Assembly (NCBI GenBank): GCA_018384745.1 | Contig: JAHAYH010000014.1 | Coordinates: forward strand, 1-64,000 | Direction: 5' to 3' | Origin: Caryophanon sp. | GTDB taxonomy: Bacteria; Bacillota; Bacilli; Bacillales_A; Planococcaceae | Length of the DNA: 64,000 bases | Shown: positions 28,513 to 37,004 of the stretch, one piece after another | Layout: each line of letters begins with the position of its first letter | Position numbering within the stretch: the stretch's first letter is position 1 | The notes under the pieces: model-generated | Told to the model about the DNA's origin: nothing | What the model saw: only the letters and a program-made list of their open reading frames with translations | Database searches by the model: none | Made by a program: the position numbers and the translations under genes

Positions 28513-28737
28513 TTATGGTTCAGGTTGATAGTGTTGTATGAGGCCACTAACTATCTGCTCTTCAAGTTCATAACTTTCAAAGCCGAAACCTTCTAACATT
28601 TCAGTAAGTGATTCAACGTGTAAGCTGAATTTATCCGTATCTTCGATACATATATCAGCTACTGAATCAGGCAATTTAGTGAGGATATCTCGTAGGTGTT
28701 CTGGCATTTCTACCAGCTTCTTAAGTGCTTCAGACAT
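28513..28737 (-). CDS. hypothetical early protein
   Basis: 74-aa ORF. Confidence 0.5.
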   Translation of the reverse strand: MSEALKKLVEMPEHLRDILTKLPDSVADICIEDTDKFSLHVESLTEMLEGFGFESYELEEQIVSGLIQHYQPEP

Positions 28738-29012
28738 TAGTAAACTCCTAGTGATTTACACAATTTAATAAGTAAGTGCATGCGTGATACACGGACGTGT
28801 CCAATCAGTTCACCAAGGTAAACAGTTTGTAAAACGTCCAGTTGATTAGTGTGTGACAAGTGATAAATAGCTTGGTCACGTAGTGCTAAGTTACCTGCTA
28901 AGTGCAGGTATTTAATAAGATTAAGATGCTCTACATAGGTAGGAACATAGGGAATATTTCGAGGGTATAGGTACATTACAATGTATTCCTTTTGTAATTT
29001 ATGCATTGACAA
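28737..29012 (-). CDS. hypothetical early protein
   Basis: 91-aa ORF coupled to the next gene. Confidence 0.5.
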   Translation of the reverse strand: MSMHKLQKEYIVMYLYPRNIPYVPTYVEHLNLIKYLHLAGNLALRDQAIYHLSHTNQLDVLQTVYLGELIGHVRVSRMHLLIKLCKSLGVY

Positions 29013-29142
29013 GGTATTGACAACAACCTACGATGCATCGCAACAGGGGTCATATAATGACTAGATTAATACTTAGGAATAACTAATAAATACTATAAGT
29101 ATTATATAAAGTATAAGTATGTATATCCCCAAGTTGTCACCA

Positions 29143-29158
29143 GTGTTCAGGAGAACAC
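29143..29158. promoter_or_regulatory. hairpin, possible early promoter
   Basis: GTGTTC-AGGA-GAACAC perfect 6-bp stem upstream of the 29012 gene. Confidence 0.35.
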
Positions 29159-29191
29159 ACCATAAATAAAAGGAGCATATAGCTCCTTATT

Positions 29192-29383
29192 TTATTCATA
29201 GCATAAATATGTAAGTAGACATCCTAGTCCGAAGAACAGTACAGCTTTAGCAATATAGATCTCTCGATTAATCACGTTGTAGTAATGATCAATCTCCATA
29301 GTTGTCACAAAGTTAATGGCTAATGCAATCATAGAAATGAATAGGATGAGTTGTAAGTTAGATTTGTTCATAGTTGTCACCAA
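29192..29383 (-). CDS. small membrane protein
   Basis: 63-aa ORF, two hydrophobic segments. Confidence 0.5.
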   Translation of the reverse strand: MVTTMNKSNLQLILFISMIALAINFVTTMEIDHYYNVINREIYIAKAVLFFGLGCLLTYLCYE

Positions 29384-29497
29384 AGTAAGAGTAAATAAGG
29401 TAAATGTTAGAGTTAAGATAATTGGAAATAAACTACTAAGTTCTAACCTCCTGTACTGTACTTCCCTATAGAGTTTCCAGTAGATGAATGATCTTCA

Positions 29498-29534
29498 TAT
29501 TAGAACGGAGTGACACCTACCTCACTACGTGAGG
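29498..29534 (-). promoter_or_regulatory. degenerate vRNAP-like element (copy 4) plus 6-bp stem/3-nt loop hairpin
   Basis: + strand TATTAGAACGGAGTGACA then CCTCAC-TAC-GTGAGG. Confidence 0.45.
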
Positions 29535-29575
29535 GTACTGTACTTATAACTGTAGTAAGTATCCAATACTGTGAC

Positions 29576-29619
29576 CTGTGTAATCTGTGTAATGTGTAAG
29601 ATGTGTAGAATGTGTAAGC
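29576..29619. repeat. about 9-bp tandem microrepeat, 5 imperfect units
   Basis: CTGTGTAATCTGTGTAATGTGTAAGATGTGTAGAATGTGTAAG. Confidence 0.7.
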
Positions 29620-29627
29620 ATTAATAA

Positions 29628-29643
29628 ACCTCCCGAAGGAGGT
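29628..29643 (-). terminator. UUCG-loop hairpin terminator
   Basis: Minus strand ACCTCC-TTCG-GGAGGT after the 29649 stop. Confidence 0.65.
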
Positions 29644-29648
29644 ATTTA

Positions 29649-29780
29649 TTAGTTGTTGAGTGCTTGGATGCATTCATCTAGATCTTTCTGGATTGCTGCA
29701 GCTAATTCGTTATCACCATTCTTGATTGCATTATCAAGCATTTGTTCAAGTTGGTATTTATCTTCAAGTAGGTAGATCAT
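29649..29780 (-). CDS. hypothetical early protein (43 aa)
   Basis: MIYLLEDKYQLEQMLDNAIKNGDNELAAAIQKDLDECIQALNN*. Confidence 0.5.
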   Translation of the reverse strand: MIYLLEDKYQLEQMLDNAIKNGDNELAAAIQKDLDECIQALNN

Positions 29781-29790
29781 GATTTATTCC

Positions 29791-29931
29791 TTATTTGATG
29801 CGTTTAGCTTTAGAGATGCGGTAGTCGATAATCTTGGAATCTACTTTAGTCATTGTGATTAGGTATGCATATTTAACTAGGTTGAAGCAGATCTTTGGTA
29901 AGCATTTAGCGATGATGATTAAATCTTTCAT
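29791..29931 (-). CDS. hypothetical early protein (46 aa)
   Basis: MKDLIIIAKCLPKICFNLVKYAYLITMTKVDSKIIDYRISKAKRIK*. Confidence 0.45.
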   Translation of the reverse strand: MKDLIIIAKCLPKICFNLVKYAYLITMTKVDSKIIDYRISKAKRIK

Positions 29932-29958
29932 GGTTTATTCCTTAAGTATGAGAGGATG

Positions 29959-29974
29959 CCCACCCGAAGGTGGG
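29959..29974 (-). terminator. UUCG-loop hairpin terminator
   Basis: Minus strand CCCACC-TTCG-GGTGGG after the 29982 stop. Confidence 0.65.
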
Positions 29975-29981
29975 ACAGGTA

Positions 29982-30275
29982 TTAGAAGTTTATGCCTAGC
30001 TCTTCTGCTTGCTTGTTGTAGTCAGCCATAAGTTGATTATGGGTGATGGCATCAGCAATGGTCACTTGTTCACGATATCGTTCAGCTTTATCAGCTAAGA
30101 TACCGGTAGTATGCTCTACTAATCGTGCAGCATTATTGACAGCATTAAGCGAAGAGATGGCAGTACCAAGGGTCACATTCTTAAGGTCAGAGAATGCAAC
30201 TTGTTGGGTAGTAATAGCAGCCTTAACTTGAGGTTTAACAGGTGCTTGAGTTTGTTTTGCAGTAGTCATGGTCAT
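29982..30275 (-). CDS. hypothetical first leftward early protein
   Basis: 97-aa ORF downstream of hairpin promoter-like element. Confidence 0.55.
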   Translation of the reverse strand: MTMTTAKQTQAPVKPQVKAAITTQQVAFSDLKNVTLGTAISSLNAVNNAARLVEHTTGILADKAERYREQVTIADAITHNQLMADYNKQAEELGINF

Positions 30276-30299
30276 AGTCCTATGTTGTTAAATGATCCA

Positions 30300-30317
30300 T
30301 ATTAAAGCGGAAGCGCT
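30300..30317 (-). promoter_or_regulatory. vRNAP-like early promoter hairpin (copy 5)
   Basis: + strand TATTAAAGCGGAAGCGCTT: AAGCG-GAAG-CGCTT stem-loop. Confidence 0.55.
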
Positions 30318-30400
30318 TGTGTAAATAAGGATTGTTAATGTAAGTGGACATAGGGGGGGGTCTATTTACTTGGGGGGTGTCCCCAACACCTAAGCCCTAC

Positions 30401-30524
30401 ACTTGAACCAAATTTATAAAATCTCAGATATCCGTTTTGCAACTGAACTAAATTTATAAATTTCTACATATCGCTTTCTACAACTGAACCAAATTTGCAA
30501 AATTCCCCATATCCGATTTGTGCT
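30401..30524. repeat. 3 x about 40-bp imperfect tandem repeat
   Basis: TTGAACCAAATTTATAAAATCTCAGATATCCGTTTT / CTGAACTAAATTTATAAATTTCTACATATCGCTTT / CTGAACCAAATTTGCAAAATTCCCCATATCCGATTT. Confidence 0.8.
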
Positions 30525-30554
30525 ATATACTCCACTTTATTTGGGGTAACACTT

Positions 30555-30761
30555 ATGCGAATAATCCAACTTATTAAGATATTCTTTTGTAATCATGGTA
30601 GTAATGATTTAGAGTTTGTACGTAATATTGGTGGTGATGAAATGATGCGTTATCATGTGAAAACTGGATTAGCTAAATCCAAGTGGTATTGCAAATATTG
30701 TGGTCGTGATATTTATAAGAATTACAGGATAGGTGAAAATGGAAGCTTTAATAACCGCTAA
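30555..30761 (+). CDS. small zinc-ribbon-like protein
   Basis: MRIIQLIKIFFCNHGSN..KWYCKYCGRDIYKNYR; start at 30555 preferred. Confidence 0.5.
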   Translation: MRIIQLIKIFFCNHGSNDLEFVRNIGGDEMMRYHVKTGLAKSKWYCKYCGRDIYKNYRIGENGSFNNR

Positions 30762-30951
30762 TGTACTAAGTGTATTTATATTGGTTTTCTATAATTTATA
30801 TAGAATTGATGAGATAAGTACTCAAGCATTATTAAGTAATAAACTTAAAGTAAAAGGGATGTTAGTACATCTGGCTTTAGTTAATATTATTTATTTAGTT
30901 GTATTTGCTATTTCCGTTATGGTATCTTTGGCCCTACTTAGATCGCTGTAA
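30739..30951 (+). CDS. small membrane protein
   Basis: MEALITANVLSVFILVFYNLYR...; two TM helices. Confidence 0.5.
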   Translation: MEALITANVLSVFILVFYNLYRIDEISTQALLSNKLKVKGMLVHLALVNIIYLVVFAISVMVSLALLRSL

Positions 30952-30977
30952 TGTTCTAGTTTTGGTTGTTTGACCTG

Positions 30978-31017
30978 AACCCCTATTGGTTGTGTGCCTT
31001 TAGGGGTTTCTTTTTAT
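30978..31017 (+). terminator. intrinsic-type terminator
   Basis: AACCCCTA..N..TAGGGGTTTCTTTTT. Confidence 0.65.
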
Positions 31018-31069
31018 CTGTAGTTTCTGTTTAATACGTGATAATGCAAGGAACTACAATGGAAAGACC

Positions 31070-31759
31070 ATGAAACTGAGTAAAGAAGATTTTGTTACGG
31101 CGCTGCCAAGTAATGTCACTAAAGGCGTGAACAGTGCAGTTGTGGATTATGTGAATGAAGCATTAGCAGATCAAGATACTAGAGAACGCTTTAAAGAGAA
31201 TCTGTTTAACTACAATAAGATCTTGTCAGAAGGTAAGTATAAGGTTTCTGATTATATTAGTGCAGTGATGTACATTAGTTTTAAAAGTATGAACTACACT
31301 AATATTGAAGCATTTGAACGGGCATTCCCCGAGAAGATGGCACGTTATACTCGTGAAGGTAAAACCATGGACCAGATCCATAACTTCGTTAGTGCGTATA
31401 ATAGAACCAAGTTAGTCGTGGCTTTAACAGCACAGGCCATTATCCCTACCCATATTCTAAATCAGGACTTGTATCAGGAATCTATTAACGTCAATGCTAA
31501 GTTAATGCGTAATGCTTCTAGAGAAGATGTACGTCAACGTGCAGCAGAGTTCCTGGCAACACATCTGGCACCGCCTGTAGACAATAAAGTTAAGCTGGAC
31601 ATTGGTGTAAGTGAAGACTTCTTATCTGAGCTACGTAATGCCACAGATCGTCTTGTAGATGGTCAGTTAGAGGACATCAGAAGCGGAAGAACCACAGCAG
31701 CACAAATAGCAAGAACAAGAATTATCGAAGGCGTATCTAAAGATGTTGTGGATGTATAG
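31070..31759 (+). CDS. terminase-associated protein (N4 gp69-position)
   Basis: 229-aa ORF immediately upstream of large terminase. Confidence 0.5.
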   Translation: MKLSKEDFVTALPSNVTKGVNSAVVDYVNEALADQDTRERFKENLFNYNKILSEGKYKVSDYISAVMYISFKSMNYTNIEAFERAFPEKMARYTREGKTMDQIHNFVSAYNRTKLVVALTAQAIIPTHILNQDLYQESINVNAKLMRNASREDVRQRAAEFLATHLAPPVDNKVKLDIGVSEDFLSELRNATDRLVDGQLEDIRSGRTTAAQIARTRIIEGVSKDVVDV

Positions 31760-31883
31760 TCTTATTATTGCCGGGCTAGTAATGACATTTGCCGGAGTGT
31801 CGTTTGGTGCAGGTTATCTCATGGGTGGGGGGAAGTTGCGGGGCCTTAAGGCCAGAGCAACGAACCCAAGGAAGACTAAATGA
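31752..31883 (+). CDS. small membrane protein (43 aa)
   Basis: MYSLIIAGLVMTFAGVSFGAGYLMGGGKLRGLKARATNPRKTK*; ATGA overlap with terminase. Confidence 0.5.
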   Translation: MYSLIIAGLVMTFAGVSFGAGYLMGGGKLRGLKARATNPRKTK

Positions 31884-33520
31884 AAAAGACAACATTAAGT
31901 AAATCGGTACATGACTTGATTGAACAGGCCAAGCAAAGTACCAAAACAGTAGAAGATTGGCTTAGGGAGGTAGATTATTCAGAATCCTCTAATTATGTAC
32001 CTTCTAAGTTTGCAGTACGTTTTGTAGATATGATCCAGTTAATCCATGGGGTTGAAGGAACACAGAACGTCACGCCTGAAGTTCACTTAAAGGTGCTGGA
32101 TAACTTCATTACCAATAAGAACTTCGTAGTGAACATGATGCACCGTGGTTTCGGTAAGTCTACTTTAATTAAATACCTGTTCTTCTATTTGGCCATTTAT
32201 GAAGAGCTGCCTAACTTTGGTGCCGTAAACTTTCTAATCTATGTATCGGATAGTATGGATAACGGTATCTCGGTAATGCGTCGTGATATTGACCATACCT
32301 ACGAGAACTCAGAGTTTCTGCAGAAGATCATTAAACTTAAAACCACAGAAGATAGATGGGAGATGACTAACTCTCATGGTTTCAAATTGGTTATTCGTGG
32401 TTATGGTGCTAAGTCCGGTATTCGTGGTACACGTGAACAGGGTAAGCGTCCACAGATCGCTATTCTGGATGACTTGTTATCAGATGATGATGCTCGTTCA
32501 CCTACGGTACTCGCATCTATTAAAGCCAACGTAGAGAGTGCCATTACCTATGCCCTGGATCCTACCAATCGTAAGGTATTTTGGATGGGTACTCCTTTCC
32601 ATGCCGGTGATCCTTTGTACCAGGCAGTGGAATCTGGAGCCTGGGAAGTCAACTTATACCCAGTATGTGAAGATTTCCCGGTAGAACGTAATGAGTTCCG
32701 TGGATCCTGGGAAGATCGCTTTAGTTATGATTATGTACTTGAGCAGTATTTGAAGGCCGTGGCCACAGGTAACGTCAGCTCCTTTAACCAGGAATTGATG
32801 CTTAAGATTATGTCTGATGAAGACCGTCTAATCCAAGAAGCAGATGTCATGTACTATGACCGAAACATGGTCATGCGTAATCTGGATTCATTTAACGTCT
32901 ACTTTACGACTGACTTTGCAACATCTGATAAACAGTCTGCGGATTACAACATCATCCATGTATGGGCAGTCAACTATAACGGTGACTACTTCTGGTTAGG
33001 TGGTATCTGTAAGCGTCAAACCATTGATAAGACCTTTGAAGATCTATTCAGGCTGAACAACCTGTATAAACCATTAAGTGTAGGTATGGAGGTTACAGGC
33101 CAGCAGGAAGGCTTTGTGACGTTCCTCAACCGGGAGATGAGTAAGCGTAACCAGTTCTTTAACTTGGCTTCTAGTGGCAACAGCAACAAGCCAGGGATCA
33201 GACCTAATACCAACAAGATGCAGCGCTTTAACACGGTGGTTCCTCTATTCAAGGCCCATAAGATCTTCTTACCTAGTGAAGTCCATAATGCAGATGATAA
33301 AGCAGCACTGACTGAACTGAAAACAGAATTGTTCCTTGCTTGTGTAGGTGGTTTCAAGTCTAAGAATGATGACTCTATTGATGGTGTATCCATGCTCAGT
33401 GCAATGCCGATATACTTCCCGGATGAGCCAGTGTATATGGAAGAAGGTGATGACGGTATTTACCGTAAATCCTCCAGACATAATCGTGACGTTCATTACT
33501 TAGACAACTACATCGTATAG
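31880..33520 (+). CDS. terminase large subunit (N4 gp68-like)
   Basis: MMHRGFGKSTLIKYLF (Walker A-like), IAILDDLLSDDDARS (Walker B), TTDFATSDKQSADYN nuclease motif. Confidence 0.88.
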   Translation: MKKTTLSKSVHDLIEQAKQSTKTVEDWLREVDYSESSNYVPSKFAVRFVDMIQLIHGVEGTQNVTPEVHLKVLDNFITNKNFVVNMMHRGFGKSTLIKYLFFYLAIYEELPNFGAVNFLIYVSDSMDNGISVMRRDIDHTYENSEFLQKIIKLKTTEDRWEMTNSHGFKLVIRGYGAKSGIRGTREQGKRPQIAILDDLLSDDDARSPTVLASIKANVESAITYALDPTNRKVFWMGTPFHAGDPLYQAVESGAWEVNLYPVCEDFPVERNEFRGSWEDRFSYDYVLEQYLKAVATGNVSSFNQELMLKIMSDEDRLIQEADVMYYDRNMVMRNLDSFNVYFTTDFATSDKQSADYNIIHVWAVNYNGDYFWLGGICKRQTIDKTFEDLFRLNNLYKPLSVGMEVTGQQEGFVTFLNREMSKRNQFFNLASSGNSNKPGIRPNTNKMQRFNTVVPLFKAHKIFLPSEVHNADDKAALTELKTELFLACVGGFKSKNDDSIDGVSMLSAMPIYFPDEPVYMEEGDDGIYRKSSRHNRDVHYLDNYIV

Positions 33521-33527
33521 GTGCCAA

Positions 33528-34325
33528 ATGATTTTACTAAGTGAGTTCTTGAATGAACTCGTAGATGGGGAAGGTTCACAGGTAGCATCAGTGGTTACTG
33601 CTTCTACCGGTCAACTGAATCCCAAGAAAGTGAATGGGATTATTAACATTCTTAATGCTGCATTAACTGATGTGTTTACCCGGTTCCTTCTGGTGAAGAC
33701 TGAAGTAATCCTAAAGACCAAAAGGGATCTATGCATTTATAAGATTGATAATGAGCATATCTTTCACCCGGATACCAATCCAGATGGTTATGTGCATGCT
33801 GCAGAGCCATTTAAGCTATTGGCCATTACAGATGTACGTACCTTGAATGAAGGTATTACCATGCCCTTAAACCGTCAGAATAAATACATTAAAGACTATG
33901 CAGCCTACCAATTTACACTCACTGATGGATATGTTCCCGCACGGTATAATGGCCACAGCTTTCATACTTCTGGTTATAGTACTCTCCGAACACCTCTTAA
34001 GCTGGATGATTCGGAACTTGTACTTTCTTTACGTACAGGCCATCCTCGTATTGAAAACATACCTGCTGATGAACTACAGGACTTCGACTATGACAGCGTA
34101 CTTATTGATTTGCCTGAAAGCTATCGCACGGCTTTGATCTACTACACCATGTCACGATTGATGAATGCCAAAGGTGCACAGAATCTGGGGCAGAGCATGT
34201 TCCACGATGGGGACAACTACTACCGGAAGTATTTACAGGAATGTGAGTTACTTAAGGGATCGGATACCGAAGTATCTGAAGTAGCTGACCTTCAGCAGGT
34301 ATTTAGAAATTCTGGATTTATTTAA
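33528..34325 (+). CDS. structural/hypothetical protein (N4 gp67-position)
   Basis: 265-aa ORF between terminase and portal. Confidence 0.5.
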   Translation: MILLSEFLNELVDGEGSQVASVVTASTGQLNPKKVNGIINILNAALTDVFTRFLLVKTEVILKTKRDLCIYKIDNEHIFHPDTNPDGYVHAAEPFKLLAITDVRTLNEGITMPLNRQNKYIKDYAAYQFTLTDGYVPARYNGHSFHTSGYSTLRTPLKLDDSELVLSLRTGHPRIENIPADELQDFDYDSVLIDLPESYRTALIYYTMSRLMNAKGAQNLGQSMFHDGDNYYRKYLQECELLKGSDTEVSEVADLQQVFRNSGFI

Positions 34326-34331
34326 TGATTT

Positions 34332-34358
34332 AGCCTACTTTATGTAGGCTTTTTCTTT
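34332..34358 (+). terminator. hairpin terminator
   Basis: AGCCTACTTTATGTAGGCTTTTTCTTTT. Confidence 0.7.
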
Positions 34359-34398
34359 TAACATACTTGCATTGTGCACTCATACTTAGGTAGAACCA

Positions 34399-36636
34399 AT
34401 GCAAGTTAATAAAGAAGGCCAGGGGTATCCAATCAACAATGAGGTTGATCACGATAAACAGGTCAAAGCTGCAGTAGACTGGAAGAATCCACCTACACTA
34501 AAAGAACTTAAAGAAGGCTTTCAATCTGCCAAAGAACAGACTGAAACTCAACTTAAGAAAATTGAAGAATGGCTTGATGCCTTTAATGCTACCGGCAGAT
34601 TTAAAGCACCTGAAGTAGATGGTAGATCTAGAGCATCTGTACGTCTAGTACGTAAACAGGTTGAATGGCGTTGCCCTTCCCTAACTGAACCATTCCTGTC
34701 TAGTAATAAGATCTTTAACGTGGCTCCACGTACTTATGAAGATAAGCAGGCAGCAGTTCAAAACGAACTTATCCTAAACTATCAGTTCAAAACCAAAGTA
34801 AATGCTGTCAAGTTGATGGACGATATTGTTCGTACTATGGCCACTGAAGGCACTGTGGTTATCCATCCAATGTGGAAATACAAAGAAGATGTTTATAAAG
34901 AAGAAGAGAACATCTTTGAACCCTACCCTACTGCGGATGATGACTATCAGGCTCAGATCATGCAGATCGCCGAAGAAGTCCAAAACAATCCTGATGTGCT
35001 CCAAGAATTTGAAGAGAATATTCAACTAGCGATACAAAAGTACTTAGAAGAAGGTGTAGTACTTGAATACCGTTTTGTTGAAACTAAAATTAATGAAGTA
35101 AAGAAGGTTCGCAATAACCACCCAATTGCTGAAGTAGTTCCTACAGAAGATGTGTTCGCAGATCCAAGCTGTAAAGGAGATATTGATAAAGCTAAGTTTG
35201 TGGTTAAACGCTTTGATACCTGCTTGGCTTCATTAAGAGAAGACGGGCGTTACATCAACTTAGACGATTTGGAAAAAGAGGTAATCTCTAATGAACAGAG
35301 CACAGCAAAACCAAATGATTCAGGCTTCAAGTTTAAAGACAAAGCTAGAAAGTCTCTTGAAGCATACGAATATTGGGGATATTACGATATTGATGGTACT
35401 GGCATTCTTTATTCTTTTGTTTGCACCTGGGTAGGTAATACATTAATCCGTTTAGAACGTAACCCACATCCAGACAATAAGTTACCGTTTATCTTTATCC
35501 CGCTTATCCCGGTTAAACATTCACTATATGGTGAACCAGACGCTGAACTGATCATGGATAACCAATTGATTATGTCAGCAACCATGCGAGGTGCTATTGA
35601 CCTATTCGGTAAATCTGCCAATGGTCAGACTGGTTTAGCAAAAGGTTTCCTGGACCAGACCAACTTAGGACGCTTTAACCGGGGTGAGAACTATACGTAC
35701 AACAGTACCATGCGCCCTGATGCTGCAATCTTCACACACAAGTTCACTGAGATTCCTCAATCCGTATTCCTAATGATGAACTACCTCACCAATGAAGCAG
35801 AAGCCTTCTCTGGTGTGAAATCATTTAACCAGGGAATTAGTGGCGACAGTTTAGGGAAGACCGCGAAAGCAGGTCGTACCGCACTGGATGCCAGTGCTAT
35901 TCGTGATGCTAGTATCCTACGCCGTATTGCAGAAGGTATGGTACAAATGGCTTACAAGTTCCAAGCCATGAATGCTGAACTACTGACTGAAGATGATGTA
36001 GTACGCCTGACCAATAAAGAATATGTGCGTGTAGATCCTGAGAACCTGAATGGTGACTTTGACTTAACCATTGATATCTCTACTCCAGAATCTGACCAAG
36101 CCAAAGCAGATGACCTGGTAATGATGATGCAAACAGGACAAGGTACATTCCCGCTTCCTTTTGTTCAGAAGATCTTCTCTGAAATTGCACGTCTGAAAAA
36201 CATGCCAGACCTGCAGCAATTCATTGATGAATACCAACCTGAACCGGATCCATTCCAGGAACAGATGCAGCAATTAGAGCTGCAACAGAAGCAGGCTGAG
36301 ATTGAAGAAATCCGTGCAAGAGCTGCAGAAATGTTAGCGAAAGCTCAAGTGAATCTTGCAGAAATTAATGTACGTGCTGCCCGTGCAGAGAATACAGTTT
36401 CCCAAACTGATAAAAATAATATCCAAACCTATAAAGAGGCGAACGGTATTACTCAGGAAGAGAAGCTTCAGCTTGAGGAAACTAAAGCAAGAATTAAGCA
36501 GCAGCAGGATATGATGTATCACAATCTTACTAAAGATCTTGAGAAGCAGAAACACAATCAAACCATCTTACAAGAAGGTGCTAAGAATGATTTAGCTGGT
36601 TTAAGCGAACCAACAAATAATACTAGCCCTGCATAA
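34399..36636 (+). CDS. portal protein (N4 gp59-like)
   Basis: 745-aa ORF between terminase and capsid; SLTEPFLSSNKIFNVAPRTYEDKQAAVQNELILNYQF; long Q/E-rich C-terminal coiled coil. Confidence 0.8.
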   Translation: MQVNKEGQGYPINNEVDHDKQVKAAVDWKNPPTLKELKEGFQSAKEQTETQLKKIEEWLDAFNATGRFKAPEVDGRSRASVRLVRKQVEWRCPSLTEPFLSSNKIFNVAPRTYEDKQAAVQNELILNYQFKTKVNAVKLMDDIVRTMATEGTVVIHPMWKYKEDVYKEEENIFEPYPTADDDYQAQIMQIAEEVQNNPDVLQEFEENIQLAIQKYLEEGVVLEYRFVETKINEVKKVRNNHPIAEVVPTEDVFADPSCKGDIDKAKFVVKRFDTCLASLREDGRYINLDDLEKEVISNEQSTAKPNDSGFKFKDKARKSLEAYEYWGYYDIDGTGILYSFVCTWVGNTLIRLERNPHPDNKLPFIFIPLIPVKHSLYGEPDAELIMDNQLIMSATMRGAIDLFGKSANGQTGLAKGFLDQTNLGRFNRGENYTYNSTMRPDAAIFTHKFTEIPQSVFLMMNYLTNEAEAFSGVKSFNQGISGDSLGKTAKAGRTALDASAIRDASILRRIAEGMVQMAYKFQAMNAELLTEDDVVRLTNKEYVRVDPENLNGDFDLTIDISTPESDQAKADDLVMMMQTGQGTFPLPFVQKIFSEIARLKNMPDLQQFIDEYQPEPDPFQEQMQQLELQQKQAEIEEIRARAAEMLAKAQVNLAEINVRAARAENTVSQTDKNNIQTYKEANGITQEEKLQLEETKARIKQQQDMMYHNLTKDLEKQKHNQTILQEGAKNDLAGLSEPTNNTSPA

Positions 36637-36653
36637 TTAATATGGTTTAATAC

Positions 36654-36680
36654 AGCGAAGGTTAATCCCTTCGCTTTTTT
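36654..36680 (+). terminator. hairpin terminator
   Basis: AGCGAAGGTTAATCCCTTCGCTTTTTT. Confidence 0.75.
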
Positions 36681-36698
36681 ATTGGAGTAAATACCTAA

Positions 36699-37004
36699 AT
36701 GGTTTCTCAAGAAGATCTATTACAAATTGCAGAACAGGATGAAAAGATTAAATTAGGTACTGCCATGCACAACCTAATGAATAACGCTGATTTTGCAATT
36801 ATTTATAAGCATTACGTAGAAAGTTTACCTTTAGAGCTAACTTATTCACTTGGCACACTTGAAAAGGATGATACTCATAGTGATAATGTTGCAAGACGTT
36901 TAACAGCAATTGCGCTTTTTAAAGTATTTGTAGAAGACACGGTTAATCAATTACCAATGGCGGTAGAAGAGAAAAACCGTATTCTCAATTCAGGAGATCA
37001 TTAA
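36699..37004 (+). CDS. hypothetical head-region protein
   Basis: 101-aa ORF coupled to the next gene. Confidence 0.5.
   Translation: MVSQEDLLQIAEQDEKIKLGTAMHNLMNNADFAIIYKHYVESLPLELTYSLGTLEKDDTHSDNVARRLTAIALFKVFVEDTVNQLPMAVEEKNRILNSGDH

Noticed and set aside
29006-29060. TTGACA ... TATAAT as a sigma70 promoter on + strand
   Set aside because: Spacing of about 29 nt is far outside 16-18 and no + strand gene follows nearby.
30353-30360. G8 run as a meaningful element on its own
   Set aside because: Could be a homopolymer or assembly error; only mentioned as part of the putative terminus.
29570-30530. CRISPR array interpretation of the short repeats
   Set aside because: Units are contiguous tandem repeats without unique spacers, and no cas genes are present.
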